DNA of 64,000 nucleotides. Source: UBA1952 sp965246905 (GTDB taxonomy: Bacteria; Bacteroidota; Bacteroidia; Chitinophagales; Chitinophagaceae). Shown piece by piece: positions 32,785 through 40,926 of this stretch. The notes beneath the pieces were generated by a model. The model was not told the origin of the DNA. It searched no databases and saw only the letters and a list, made by a program, of their open reading frames with translations. The stretch is taken from contig CBDFFZ010000026.1 in NCBI GenBank assembly GCA_965246905.1, positions 4,701 through 68,700 of the forward strand, in the 5' to 3' direction. The stretch's first letter is position 1. Every line of letters begins with the position of its first letter. A program made the position numbers and the translations under genes.

Positions 32785-33405
32785 ATGAAAGGTATTATTG
32801 GTAAAAAAAATTGGTATGACCAGTATTTTTTGAGCCTAATGGAAAGCAGACAGCCTGCACCATTATCGAGGCTGGTCCGTGTGTGGTAACACAAAAGAAA
32901 AACCGTTGATACAGACGGTTATAATGCGCTACAGATCGCTTTTGGTGATAAAAAGGAAAAGAACACCACCAAAGCACTGATTAATCACTTCTCTAAGGCA
33001 AGCACAACGCCTAAGTCTGTAGTTAAAGAACTTCGTAATTGCTCTATTGATAAGCAGGTGGGTGAAACCATCGGCTGTGACATCTTCGAAGAAGGTGAAA
33101 GGGTTTCTGTTGTAGGCGTTACCAAAGGCAAAGGCTTCCAGGGCGTAGTAAAGCGCCACGGCTTTAGCGGGGTAGGCGGCGCAAGCCACGGCCAGCATGA
33201 TCGTTCCCGTGCACCGGGCTCTATCGGCGGCTCTTCTTACCCAAGCCGTGTATTCAAAGGCATGCGTATGGGTGGCCGTATGGGTAGTGATCGGGTTAAG
33301 ATCCAGGCACTACGCGTAGTTAAGGTTTATCCTGAGCAGAATTATATCCTGATCACAGGATCTGTTCCTGGCCACAATGGTTCAATCGTTTTAATTCAAA
33401 AATAA
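32785..33405 (+). CDS. rplC: 50S ribosomal protein L3, frame disturbed
   Basis: ATG at 32785, starting MKGIIGKK. Three single-base insertions interrupt the frame: an extra A in 32803-32810, an extra T in 32826-32831 and an extra A in 32898-32902. Corrected, 205 residues read continuously from IGMTSIFEPNGKQTACTI to the normal C-terminus HNGSIVLIQK. From 33058 onwards the frame is clean and the L3 core VVKRHGFSGVGGASHGQ is intact. L3 helps start 50S assembly near the peptidyl-transferase centre. Confidence 0.87.
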
Positions 33406-33441
33406 GCCTGAGCGTAAGCTAAGGGACTAATTATAGTACTC

Positions 33442-34083
33442 ATGCAAGTTGATGTTTTAAACAGCAAAGGTGAAAAGACCGGCCGCGCAGTAGAACTGCC
33501 GGAAGATATCTTCAACATCGAGCCGAACGACCACGTTATCTACCTGGCCGTAAAGCAATACAATGCCGCCCAGCGCGCAGGTACCCACAAAACCAAGACC
33601 CGTGCGGAAGTAAAGGGCTCTTCCAAAAAACTTCACCGCCAGAAAGGTACCGGCGGATCCCGTAAGGGCAATATCCGTAACCCTTTGTACAAGGGTGGTG
33701 GTGCTGTAAATGGGCCTTCGCCGCACAAGTACATCCTTAAGCTGAACCGTAAGGTGAAGGATCTTGCCAAAATGAGCGCGCTTTCTTACAAAGCAAAAGA
33801 AAACAAGATCGTAATCGTTGAAGATATGAACCTGGAAACACCGAAGACCAAAACCTTTGTTGATATGATGCAGGCGCTTACCCTTTCCGCGCGCCGCACC
33901 CTGTTTATCCTGCCTGAGTATAATGCAAATGCTTACCTGAGCGGCCGCAACATGCCCAACAACAAAACAGTTGTGCTGAGCGATATGAACACTTATGATC
34001 TGATGAATGCTTCGATGATTGTATTCACAGAGAATGCAGCGAAGATGTTCAGCGAAGAAGAAGCTATTGTTGAAGAAGCATAA
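33442..34083 (+). CDS. rplD: 50S ribosomal protein L4
   Basis: 213 residues, no frame problem. The long extension loop that lines the exit tunnel is seen in KLHRQKGTGGSRKGNIRNPLYKGGG, and the globular part contains TLFILPEYNANAYLSGRN. It follows rplC with a 36-bp gap in the standard S10 order. In other bacteria L4 can also regulate this operon, but I see no L4-binding leader here. Confidence 0.97.
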   Translation: MQVDVLNSKGEKTGRAVELPEDIFNIEPNDHVIYLAVKQYNAAQRAGTHKTKTRAEVKGSSKKLHRQKGTGGSRKGNIRNPLYKGGGAVNGPSPHKYILKLNRKVKDLAKMSALSYKAKENKIVIVEDMNLETPKTKTFVDMMQALTLSARRTLFILPEYNANAYLSGRNMPNNKTVVLSDMNTYDLMNASMIVFTENAAKMFSEEEAIVEEA

Positions 34084-34161
34084 CTGAGCTGGCCACCGGC
34101 CGATTGACCAAATACAATTTTAATCTTGATGTGGTAAAATACATCAACCAAATAAAAGAAA

Positions 34162-34455
34162 ATGAATCCTGCTGGAGTTTTAATGCGCCCGGTGATCACT
34201 GAAAAGGTGAATCAGCAAATGGAGAAATCCAACCGCTACACCTTTGTTATTGATAAGCGTGCCAATAAGCTGGAAGTAAAGAAAGCCGTAGAGGAATTTT
34301 ACGGTGTAAAAGTGGATAATGTAAACACGGCACGTGTACCTGCAAAGGCTAAGACCCGCATGACCAAAGCCGGTATCTTATCCGGCCGTAAAAGCGGTTA
34401 TAAAAAGGCGATCGTTACGCTTGCTGAAGGAGACTCAATTGATTTGTTTCAATAA
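34162..34455 (+). CDS. rplW: 50S ribosomal protein L23
   Basis: 97 residues. VLMRPVITEKVNQQMEKSNRY and the KVDNVNTARVPAKAK segment are L23 landmarks. It sits at the tunnel exit and docks the signal recognition particle and trigger factor. The C-terminal EGDSIDLFQ ending is normal. A small TTGATGT/ACATCAA dyad lies in the leader (about 34125-34147). Confidence 0.96.
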   Translation: MNPAGVLMRPVITEKVNQQMEKSNRYTFVIDKRANKLEVKKAVEEFYGVKVDNVNTARVPAKAKTRMTKAGILSGRKSGYKKAIVTLAEGDSIDLFQ

Positions 34456-34519
34456 TTAAGGACAGGGTAGGCTAAGACCTTCAGCTTACATTACTCAAAC
34501 CTTTACAAAAGAAAAGAAA

Positions 34520-35368
34520 ATGGCATTACGCAAATACAAGCCGGTCACCGCAGGTACCCGTTGGAGAATCGGTAACGCATATGCAGAGATTACTAGCAGC
34601 ACGCCTGAAAAGAGCCTGCTGGAGCCGCAGAAGAATACTGCCGGCCGTAACGTACAGGGCCGCCGGTCTATGCGCTACATGGGCGGTGGCAACAAGACGA
34701 TGTACCGCATTATTGATTTTAAGCGCAATAAGCACAACATCCCTGCTACCGTAAAATCAATCGAATACGATCCGAACCGTACTGCATTCATCGCCCTTCT
34801 TGCTTACGCAGACGGTGAAAAGCGATACATCCTTGCCCCGCAGGGCCTGGAAGTTGGCACTAAGATAATGAGCGGGGAAGCAGCAGCTCCTGAAGTAGGC
34901 AATGCCCTCCCGCTGAAGAATATGCCGCTTGGTACTGTTGTGCATAATATTGAATTGCAGCCGGGTAAAGGCGGCGCACTTGCCCGCTCTGCCGGCACCT
35001 ACGCTCAGCTTAATGGTAAGGAAGAGCGCTATGCATCCCTCAAGATGCCTTCCGGTGAGCTTCGCCGTGTGCTCATCACTTGTATGGCTACTGTTGGTAC
35101 TGTATCAAATTCTGATCATGCGCTGCAAAGTATGGGTAAAGCCGGCCGTAACCGCTGGAAGGGTATCCGCCCACGTACCCGTGGTGTTGCGATGAACCCT
35201 GTAGATCACCCGATGGGTGGTGGTGAAGGCCGCTCTTCGGGCGGTCACCCACGCAGCCGTGCCGGTAAGTATGCAAAGGGCGAAAAAACACGCAGCCTTA
35301 CCAAGGCAAGCAATAAGCTGATCATTCAGCGCCGTGATGGTAAGAAGCTCGCAGGCAGCAAGAACTAA
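34520..35368 (+). CDS. rplB: 50S ribosomal protein L2
   Basis: 282 residues. MRYMGGGNKTMYRIIDFKRN, the GTVHNIELQPGKGGALARSAG core and the MNPVDHPMGGGEG motif with the functional His near residue 233 are present. It binds 23S rRNA domain IV next to the peptidyl-transferase centre. The last codons and stop are duplicated as a 24-bp tandem repeat just downstream. Confidence 0.98.
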   Translation: MALRKYKPVTAGTRWRIGNAYAEITSSTPEKSLLEPQKNTAGRNVQGRRSMRYMGGGNKTMYRIIDFKRNKHNIPATVKSIEYDPNRTAFIALLAYADGEKRYILAPQGLEVGTKIMSGEAAAPEVGNALPLKNMPLGTVVHNIELQPGKGGALARSAGTYAQLNGKEERYASLKMPSGELRRVLITCMATVGTVSNSDHALQSMGKAGRNRWKGIRPRTRGVAMNPVDHPMGGGEGRSSGGHPRSRAGKYAKGEKTRSLTKASNKLIIQRRDGKKLAGSKN

Positions 35369-35400
35369 TTTTAAACAGGCAGCAAGAGCTAATTTTAAAT
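35353..35400. repeat. 24-bp tandem duplication over rplB stop
   Basis: AGGCAGCAAGAACTAATTTT (35353 on) recurs from 35377 as AGGCAGCAAGAGCTAATTTT, two 24-bp units differing at two positions. The first covers the end of rplB, the second lies in the gap. Confidence 0.85.
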
Positions 35401-35542
35401 AGAAAGTAAAAAGTATTTAGTCGCAAGACTGCAACTGATAGTTAAAATGGTTCCGGGTGAAACCGGCGCAAATCAACAACTCAAACAATGGATGAAGAGC
35501 CGGGAAATCCCGAATCCAAAATCCGCAATCTGAAATAAAAAA

Positions 35543-35806
35543 ATGGCTCGTTCAATTAGTAAAGGCCCATACGTAGACGCCAAACTTGATAAGAAAGTAA
35601 TGGCGATGGCGGATGGCAAAACAAAGAAAGGCGTAATCAAAACATGGAGCCGCCGTTCTACCATCACCCCGGATTTTGTAGGAACCACCTTTGCCGTGCA
35701 CAATGGCAATAAATTTATCCCGGTTTATGTAACCGAATTCATGGTGGGCCACAAGCTTGGTGAATTTGCCCCAACCCGCAACTTCAAGGGCCACGGCGGT
35801 AAATAA
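35543..35806 (+). CDS. rpsS: 30S ribosomal protein S19
   Basis: 87 residues, normal length. It begins ARSISKGPYVDAKLDKKV and contains IKTWSRRSTITPDFVGTTFAVHNGN, both S19 signatures, and ends APTRNFKGHGGK. It is in the head of the 30S subunit beside S13. The ATG follows a degenerate AAATCCG-word leader, with no Shine-Dalgarno sequence. Confidence 0.97.
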   Translation: MARSISKGPYVDAKLDKKVMAMADGKTKKGVIKTWSRRSTITPDFVGTTFAVHNGNKFIPVYVTEFMVGHKLGEFAPTRNFKGHGGK

Positions 35807-35900
35807 ATTGATTCGTTGATCAGGTTGCTAAGTTGGTCTTACTACCGGTCATCTTTAATAAAATTTAGAAAGTAAACAGGAATAGGTTCCCCGGCAGTAC

Positions 35901-35936
35901 AAATCCGGAATCCGAAATCCGAAATCCGAAATAAAA
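35901..35936 (+). repeat. AAATCCG-word leader before rplV
   Basis: Four nearly perfect tandem 7-9 bp words, AAATCCGGAATCCG then AAATCCGAAATCCG, run to four bases from the rplV ATG, in the place of a ribosome-binding site. Similar words lead rpsS (35505-35541), while AAATTCC or ATAAATCA words precede tssF, rpsN, rplO and lysS. Confidence 0.7.
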
Positions 35937-36338
35937 ATGGAAGCTGTAGCTCGCTTAAATAATCAACCTACCTCACCCCGCAAGATGCGCCTCCTGGCTG
36001 ATCTTATCCGCGGTATGGACGTAGAAAAGGCACTGAACACCCTTAAGTTCAGCACCAAGCACCCATCTGTACCAATGGAAAAACTTTTGCTGAGTGCAAT
36101 TGCTAACTGGCGGGTAAAGAATGAAGGTGTAGATATTACTACTGCCAACCTGATTGTAAAAACAATTATGGTAGATGGTGGCCGTATGCTGAAGCGTATG
36201 AGCCCTGCCCCACAAGGCCGTGCTTATCGTAAGCGCAAGCGCAGCAATCACGTAACACTGATTGTTGATGCAGCACCAGCGGGCTACAAAGCTAAGAAGC
36301 TTACCAAAGAGCAAGTGCAAAACTCAACGGAAGCATAA
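35937..36338 (+). CDS. rplV: 50S ribosomal protein L22
   Basis: 133 residues. PRKMRLLADLIRGMDVEKALNTL is the N-terminal L22 signature and the C-terminal loop KRMSPAPQGRAYRKRKRSNH reaches into the exit tunnel. It has a slightly extended C-terminus (ITNSTEA-like end) compared with E. coli (110). The start is set by the run of AAATCCG words just upstream. Confidence 0.96.
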   Translation: MEAVARLNNQPTSPRKMRLLADLIRGMDVEKALNTLKFSTKHPSVPMEKLLLSAIANWRVKNEGVDITTANLIVKTIMVDGGRMLKRMSPAPQGRAYRKRKRSNHVTLIVDAAPAGYKAKKLTKEQVQNSTEA

Positions 36339-36376
36339 TTCAACAAAATAATACTCAACATTCAATAGAATTAAGA

Positions 36377-37264
36377 ATGGGTCAGAAAACAAATCCGATT
36401 GGTAACAGGCTTGGCATCGTACGCGGATGGGATTCCATGTGGTATGGTGATAAGAAGGATTTTGGACAAAAGGTAGTGGAGGATTATAAGATCCGTACTT
36501 ATCTGAATGCCCGGATCAATAAGGGCGGTATTGCCCGTATCGTTATTGAGCGTACCCTGGGTAAGCTTATCGTAACGATCCATACTTCTAAGCCTGGTAT
36601 TATCATTGGTAAGGGTGGTACTGAGGTTGACCGTATTAAAGAAGAACTCAAAAAGCTCACCGGCAAAGATGACGTGCAGATAAACATCATGGAGATCCGC
36701 CGCCCGGAAATGGATGCGATGATTGTTGGTGAAACGATTGCCCGCCAGCTCGAAGGCCGTGTATCTTTTAAGCGTGCTATTAAAATGGCTATCCAGACTG
36801 CAATGCGGATGGGTGCTGAAGGTATTAAGATCAAAGTTGGCGGCCGTCTCGGCGGTTCTGAAATTGCCCGCTCGGAAGAGTTCAAACAAGGACGTACACC
36901 GCTTCATACCCTGCGTATGGATATCGATTATGCTTCCGTAGCTGCGCTTACTGTCTATGGTAAGATTGGTATCAAAGTATGGATTTGTAAAGGTGAAGTA
37001 TTGGGCAAGCGGGATCTGAATCCTAACCTTACTTCCGGCGCATCCGACCGTCAGAGCGGACCAGGAGCAGGTGGTGGTGGCCGTGGTGGCGATAACTTCC
37101 GCGGAGGTGATCGTGGCGACCGTCGTGGTGGTGGTGATCGCGGTGGTGCAGGTGGCGGAGATCGTCGCGGTGGCGGTGACCGTCAGGGTGGTGCCGGAGG
37201 TGGCGACCGTCGTGGTGGTGGAGGAAGCGGAGCCGGTGCTGGTGCACGTGGCGGCCGTCGTTAA
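36377..37264 (+). CDS. rpsC: 30S ribosomal protein S3 with Gly/Arg tail
   Basis: 295 residues. The first ~212 are normal S3: MGQKTNPIGNRLGIVRGWDS, the KH domain with TSKPGIIIGKGG (about 73-84) and GGRLGGSEIARSEEFKQGRTPLHTLRMDIDY. Residues 213-295 are a low-complexity Gly/Arg/Asp tail of RGGDRG, DRRGGG and GGRR units. E. coli S3 has 233 residues, so the tail is an added region likely exposed at the mRNA entry side of the 30S. The Pnp protein in this window ends in a similar Arg/Gly/Asp tail. Confidence 0.97.
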   Translation: MGQKTNPIGNRLGIVRGWDSMWYGDKKDFGQKVVEDYKIRTYLNARINKGGIARIVIERTLGKLIVTIHTSKPGIIIGKGGTEVDRIKEELKKLTGKDDVQINIMEIRRPEMDAMIVGETIARQLEGRVSFKRAIKMAIQTAMRMGAEGIKIKVGGRLGGSEIARSEEFKQGRTPLHTLRMDIDYASVAALTVYGKIGIKVWICKGEVLGKRDLNPNLTSGASDRQSGPGAGGGGRGGDNFRGGDRGDRRGGGDRGGAGGGDRRGGGDRQGGAGGGDRRGGGGSGAGAGARGGRR

Positions 37265-37304
37265 TCAACAATAATAATTTAGCGTAGTTTAAAATATTGT
37301 AACC

Positions 37305-37727
37305 ATGTTACAGCCAAAGAAAAGTAAACACCGGAAAGCACATAAAGGCCGTATGAAGGGTAACGCTCAGCGTGGCACTTCGGTAGCCTTCGGCTCTTTT
37401 GGTCTGAAAGCACTGGAATCGGTGTGGATGACTAATCGCCAGATTGAGGCTGCCCGCCAGGCGATGACCCGCCACATGAAGCGTGAAGGTAACGTGTGGA
37501 TCCGCATTTTCCCTGATAAGCCAATCACCCGCAAGCCTGCCGAAGTACGGATGGGTAAAGGTAAAGGCAGCCTAGAATACTGGGCTGCTGTAGTAAAGCC
37601 CGGCCATATCATATTCGAAGCAGAAGGTGTGCCGATGCAGGTTGCAAAAGAAGCGCTGGAGTTGGCTGCACAAAAGCTGCCTATCGCTACGAAGTTTGTA
37701 GTACGTGCGGATTACGCCGGAGCGTAA
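37305..37727 (+). CDS. rplP: 50S ribosomal protein L16
   Basis: 140 residues. MLQPKKSKHRKAHKGRMKG, RHMKREGNVWIRIFPDKPITRKPAEVRMGKGKG and a final TKFVVRADYAGA are L16 features. It helps organise the A-site tRNA binding region. Three bases after the stop, a GTG begins a possible short membrane frame. Confidence 0.97.
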   Translation: MLQPKKSKHRKAHKGRMKGNAQRGTSVAFGSFGLKALESVWMTNRQIEAARQAMTRHMKREGNVWIRIFPDKPITRKPAEVRMGKGKGSLEYWAAVVKPGHIIFEAEGVPMQVAKEALELAAQKLPIATKFVVRADYAGA

Positions 37728-37730
37728 TTA

Positions 37731-37865
37731 GTGATCGCCCTGTTACCCTACCTATTAATTGTAATATTCATCATCGTTTCTATCGTTGTTCTGTACAACA
37801 TCATTAGAGAAATGGCTGACTATATACTAAGGTTTTATAAAAAAATGAAAAATGGCAAAAAATAA
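37731..37865 (+). CDS. Possible 44-residue membrane peptide
   Basis: A GTG three bases past the rplP stop opens a 44-codon frame that ends 14 bases inside rpmC in another frame. It starts MIALLPYLLIVIFIIVSIVV, one strongly hydrophobic span of about 20 residues, followed by a short amphipathic, basic end YILRFYKKMKNGKK. The layout, one membrane helix plus a positively charged cytoplasmic tail, is that of a real small membrane protein, and the gap would otherwise be 124 bp of nothing. I cannot exclude chance, as there is no Shine-Dalgarno and no relative to compare. Confidence 0.4.
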   Translation: MIALLPYLLIVIFIIVSIVVLYNIIREMADYILRFYKKMKNGKK

Positions 37866-38067
37866 TAAAGCAGACCTTCACGAGTATAGAAAGCTTGATG
37901 ATGCTGGTTTGGATAATAACATAGCGGATGAGCAAATGCGCCTGAAGAAACTTTCTTTCAGCCACGCCGTGAATCCAATAGAGAATCCGCTGACCATCCG
38001 CGCCCTGCGTCGCCGTATCGCGCAGCTTAAAACTGAACAGCGTAAACGTGCCATTGGCAGCAACTAA
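37852..38067 (+). CDS. rpmC: 50S ribosomal protein L29
   Basis: 71 residues. HEYRKLDDAGLDNNIADEQMRLKKLSF and PLTIRALRRRIAQLKTEQRKR show the two-helix L29 pattern, the second helix being the rRNA-binding one. It is on the tunnel exit beside L23. It overlaps the small membrane frame by 14 bases and rpsQ begins eight bases past its stop. Confidence 0.94.
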   Translation: MAKNNKADLHEYRKLDDAGLDNNIADEQMRLKKLSFSHAVNPIENPLTIRALRRRIAQLKTEQRKRAIGSN

Positions 38068-38075
38068 AAGAAATT

Positions 38076-38360
38076 ATGTCAACAACTACGACTACCGCTA
38101 ATACAGTGGAAAGAAAGAGCCGGAAGATCCGGACAGGTATCGTTGCCAGCAACAAGATGAATAAAACCATCACTGTTACTGTTGAGCGTAAAGTAAAGCA
38201 CCCGATCTACGGTAAGTTCCTCAAGAAGTCCACGAAATTCATGGCTCATGATGAGGAAGAAACCGCAGGCATTGGCGATACTGTTCGTATTATGGAAACC
38301 CGCCCTCTTAGCAAGAACAAGCGCTGGAGACTGGTTGAAGTGATCGAAAAAGCAAAATAA
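38076..38360 (+). CDS. rpsQ: 30S ribosomal protein S17
   Basis: 94 residues. RTGIVASNKMNKTITVTVERKVKHPIYGKFLKKS and the AGIGDTVRIMETRPLSKNKRW core are typical of S17, an early-binding small-subunit protein. The N-terminal ~15 residues (TTTTANTVERKSRK) are a little longer than usual and Thr-rich. Confidence 0.96.
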   Translation: MSTTTTTANTVERKSRKIRTGIVASNKMNKTITVTVERKVKHPIYGKFLKKSTKFMAHDEEETAGIGDTVRIMETRPLSKNKRWRLVEVIEKAK

Positions 38361-38557
38361 GCATTTAGTATAGAGTCGTTATTAGATAGTTCAATGTATC
38401 CAAACTATCTACTGATTACTATTTACTAACTACAACATAAAAGAAGTAGGGTATAGTGTGGGGTAGATAGTCCCTGTCAGCTTTTTCTGATTGCTTTCAA
38501 CGACATCTAACTGCTATTTACCAGCGACTAATTACTAACTACTAAAGAAAAAGCAAA
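38361..38557. other. Word-repeat gap between rpsQ and rplN
   Basis: This 197-bp gap is longer than neighbouring ones and built from CTAACTACT-like words (CTATTTACTAACTAC near 38420, CTAATTACTAACTACTAAAG near 38526) with a related TTATTAGATAGT in the opposite sense near 38380. No coding frame is convincing. Confidence 0.5.
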
Positions 38558-38926
38558 ATGATCCAACAAGAATCACGCCTCAGCGTTGCGGATAACAGCG
38601 GTGCAAAAGAAGTTCTTTGCATCCGTGTACTCGGCAACTCAGGCCAGGCTTATGCCGGTATCGGCGATAAGATTGTGGTGAGTATTAAGGATGCAATTCC
38701 TGCAGCCGGCGTAAAGAAAGGTACTGTTTCCAAGGCGGTTATCGTTCGTACCAAGAACAAGCTTCGCCGTAAGGACGGCTCTTACATCAGCTTTGATGAC
38801 AATGCTGTTGTACTGCTTAATAACTCAGATGACCCGCGCGGCACCCGTATCTTCGGCCCTGTTGCCCGTGAGCTCCGCGATAAAGGATACATGAAAATTG
38901 TTTCCCTCGCACCTGAAGTTTTGTAA
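38558..38926 (+). CDS. rplN: 50S ribosomal protein L14
   Basis: 122 residues, standard length. MIQQESRLSVADNSGAKEVLCIRVL and FDDNAVVLLNNSDDPRGTRIFGPVARELR are L14 signatures. It lies at the subunit interface near the bridge to h14 of the 30S. It starts the rplN-rplX-rplE run of the spc operon. Confidence 0.97.
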   Translation: MIQQESRLSVADNSGAKEVLCIRVLGNSGQAYAGIGDKIVVSIKDAIPAAGVKKGTVSKAVIVRTKNKLRRKDGSYISFDDNAVVLLNNSDDPRGTRIFGPVARELRDKGYMKIVSLAPEVL

Positions 38927-38991
38927 AATAATTCCCGTACATTTGCGGCCCATTACAGGGCTGCGTCTGTAAATCGACAAATATCAATTAA

Positions 38992-39330
38992 GTGAAAAAC
39001 AGATTTCAACCTAAGTTCAATATCCGCAAGGGCGACAATGTCGTGGTAACTGCCGGCGACGATAAGAATCGCGCTGAGCCACGTCGTGTGCTTGCAGTTT
39101 ACCCTATGAAGAGCCGTGTGCTCATTGAAGGCGTCAACATGGTTACCAAGCACCGCAAGCCGAGCGCTCAAAATCCTCAGGGTGGTATCATCCAGGAAGA
39201 AGCACCTATTCATATCTCCAATGTTATGCTTTGGGATGCTGTAGCAAAAGCGCCGGTTCGCATTAAGCGTGAGCGTACTGAAACCGGTTTTAATCGTATT
39301 AATAAAAAATCTGGTCAGGAGGTTAAATAA
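38992..39330 (+). CDS. rplX: 50S ribosomal protein L24
   Basis: 112 residues from a GTG start. The KOW motif is FNIRKGDNVVVTAGDDKNRAEPRRVLAV, and the loop RVLIEGVNMVTKHRKPSAQNPQGGI follows. L24 nucleates 50S assembly at domain I of 23S rRNA. Its stop overlaps the rplE ATG by one base (TAATG), implying coupled translation. Confidence 0.96.
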   Translation: MKNRFQPKFNIRKGDNVVVTAGDDKNRAEPRRVLAVYPMKSRVLIEGVNMVTKHRKPSAQNPQGGIIQEEAPIHISNVMLWDAVAKAPVRIKRERTETGFNRINKKSGQEVK

Positions 39331-39917
39331 TGGCAACGACTACAACATATTTTCCGCGGCTTCAAAAGAAGTACAAAGACGAAGTAGTATCCGCTTTGAT
39401 GAAAAAATTCGGATACAAAACTGTAATGCAGGTTCCACGCCTCGAAAAGATCTGTCTTAACCAGGGCGTTAAAGGTTCTGTTTCCGATAAGAAGCTTATT
39501 GATGATGCAGTTAAGGAGATGACAACTGTTACTGGCCAGAAGGCTGTTCCTACCCTTTCCAAGAAAGATATTTCGAACTTCAAGCTGCGTAAGGCGATGC
39601 CAATTGGTACCCGCGTAACGCTGCGCGGTGTGAATATGTACGACTTCATGGATCGTCTGGTATCTATCTCTCTGCCACGTGTACGTGATTTCAAAGGTAT
39701 CAATGAAAAGTCTTTTGACGGGCGTGGCAACTATACTATGGGTGTTACAGAGCAGATCATCTTTCCGGAAATCGATATTGATAAAATCACGCGTATTTCC
39801 GGCATGGATATCACTTTTGTAACAACTGCAAAGACTAATGAGGAAGCCTACGAGCTACTGAAGGAGTTGGGTATGCCGTTTAAGAACATGAAGCGGGAAG
39901 AAGAAACAGCCGCTTAA
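39330..39917 (+). CDS. rplE: 50S ribosomal protein L5
   Basis: 195 residues. KYKDEVVSALMKKFGYKTVMQVPRLEKICLNQGVK, then VTGQKAVPTLSKKDISNFKLRKAMPIGTRVTLR and a final FVTTAKTNEEAYELLKELGMPF, identify L5, a 5S rRNA-binding protein of the central protuberance. The C-terminal few residues (KNMKREEETAA) are slightly longer than E. coli. Confidence 0.97.
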   Translation: MATTTTYFPRLQKKYKDEVVSALMKKFGYKTVMQVPRLEKICLNQGVKGSVSDKKLIDDAVKEMTTVTGQKAVPTLSKKDISNFKLRKAMPIGTRVTLRGVNMYDFMDRLVSISLPRVRDFKGINEKSFDGRGNYTMGVTEQIIFPEIDIDKITRISGMDITFVTTAKTNEEAYELLKELGMPFKNMKREEETAA

Positions 39918-40005
39918 GATTTTTGATAGCTGATCCGGGATATACAATTTATTTCTTCTGATCACCAAAATCATAAATCATAAATCACAATTCAGAAATT
40001 AAAAA

Positions 40006-40275
40006 ATGGCAAAAGAATCAGTAAAAGCCCGGGATCGCAAGAAAGCCAAAATGGTTGCATTGTATGCAGACCGTCGTGCTGCCCTTAAAGCTGCCGGCGA
40101 CTATGCAGGTCTCGACAAGCTTCCGCGCAGCTCAAGCCCAGTACGCCTGCACAATCGCTGCCAGCTAACCGGCCGTCCGCGTGGTTACATGCGCCAGTTC
40201 GGCATCTGCCGTGTAGTATTCCGCGAAATGGCGCTTGATGGCAAGCTACCGGGTATTACCAAAGCAAGCTGGTAA
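40006..40275 (+). CDS. rpsN: 30S ribosomal protein S14
   Basis: 89 residues, the long form without a zinc-binding CXXC pair. KESVKARDRKKAKMVALYADRR and the RCQLTGRPRGYMRQFGICRVVFREMALDGKLPG core are typical. It assembles late in the 30S head. A leader of ATAAATCA words (about 39970-39998) comes before it. Confidence 0.96.
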   Translation: MAKESVKARDRKKAKMVALYADRRAALKAAGDYAGLDKLPRSSSPVRLHNRCQLTGRPRGYMRQFGICRVVFREMALDGKLPGITKASW

Positions 40276-40408
40276 TATCCTTACCCTTGCAGCGTTAAAA
40301 GGTCCCGGAATACACAGGTTGGTAATCTGCCCGGCGAAACCACTAACCAATTAAGATGAAGCAGCCTTACCATCTCTTCATCGCCAAACAGAAATTTTCA
40401 ATTCAACA

Positions 40409-40807
40409 ATGGTAACAGATCCGATAGCAGACTTTCTCACCCGCATTCGTAATGCGCAGATGGCAAAGCACCGCATTGTAGAGATTCCTGCTTCGAATGT
40501 AAAGAAGCGCATGACTGAAATACTTTACGATAAGGGTTATATCCTTAAGTACAAGTTTGAAGACGATAGTAAGCAAGGCATGATCAAGATTGCCCTGAAG
40601 TATGATGCGCAAAGCAAAGAGCCTGCTATCCGTACTTTAGAGCGTGTCAGCCGTCCGGGTCTTCGCCAATATGCGAAGCCAACAGAAATAAAGCGTGTAC
40701 AAAATGGTACCGGTATTGCAATAGTTTCCACTTCCCGCGGTGTAATGACCGATAAGGAAGCCCGTACAGAGAATGTTGGCGGCGAAGTACTTTGCTATAT
40801 TTACTAA
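40409..40807 (+). CDS. rpsH: 30S ribosomal protein S8
   Basis: 132 residues. TDPIADFLTRIRNAQMAKHRIVEIPAS and the end GIAIVSTSRGVMTDKEARTENVGGEVLCYIY are the S8 signatures. It binds h21 of 16S rRNA, and in E. coli it also represses the spc operon translationally. No evident mimic of h21 is visible here. Confidence 0.97.
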   Translation: MVTDPIADFLTRIRNAQMAKHRIVEIPASNVKKRMTEILYDKGYILKYKFEDDSKQGMIKIALKYDAQSKEPAIRTLERVSRPGLRQYAKPTEIKRVQNGTGIAIVSTSRGVMTDKEARTENVGGEVLCYIY

Positions 40808-40817
40808 GAAATTTTAC

Positions 40818-40840
40818 CCTGACCGTTGTGGTCAGGTTTT
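40818..40840 (+). terminator. Hairpin between rpsH and rplF
   Basis: Stem CCTGACC (40818-40824) / GGTCAGG (40830-40836) with a five-base loop, then TTTT. It looks like a weak intrinsic terminator or attenuator inside the operon. Confidence 0.55.
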
Positions 40841-40926
40841 GTTACTGCTGACAATACATTAAGCCCTGCTTATCCAGGCTGACCGGTTGACCGCAATTTA
40901 TCATAACTAATAAAACTTTACAGACA

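Noticed and set aside
31330..32902. Programmed frameshifting in tssF, rpsJ and rplC
   Set aside because: Eight sites, all single extra bases in A/T runs and without slippery heptamers or pseudoknots, including twice in the first 25 codons of S10; error is far simpler.
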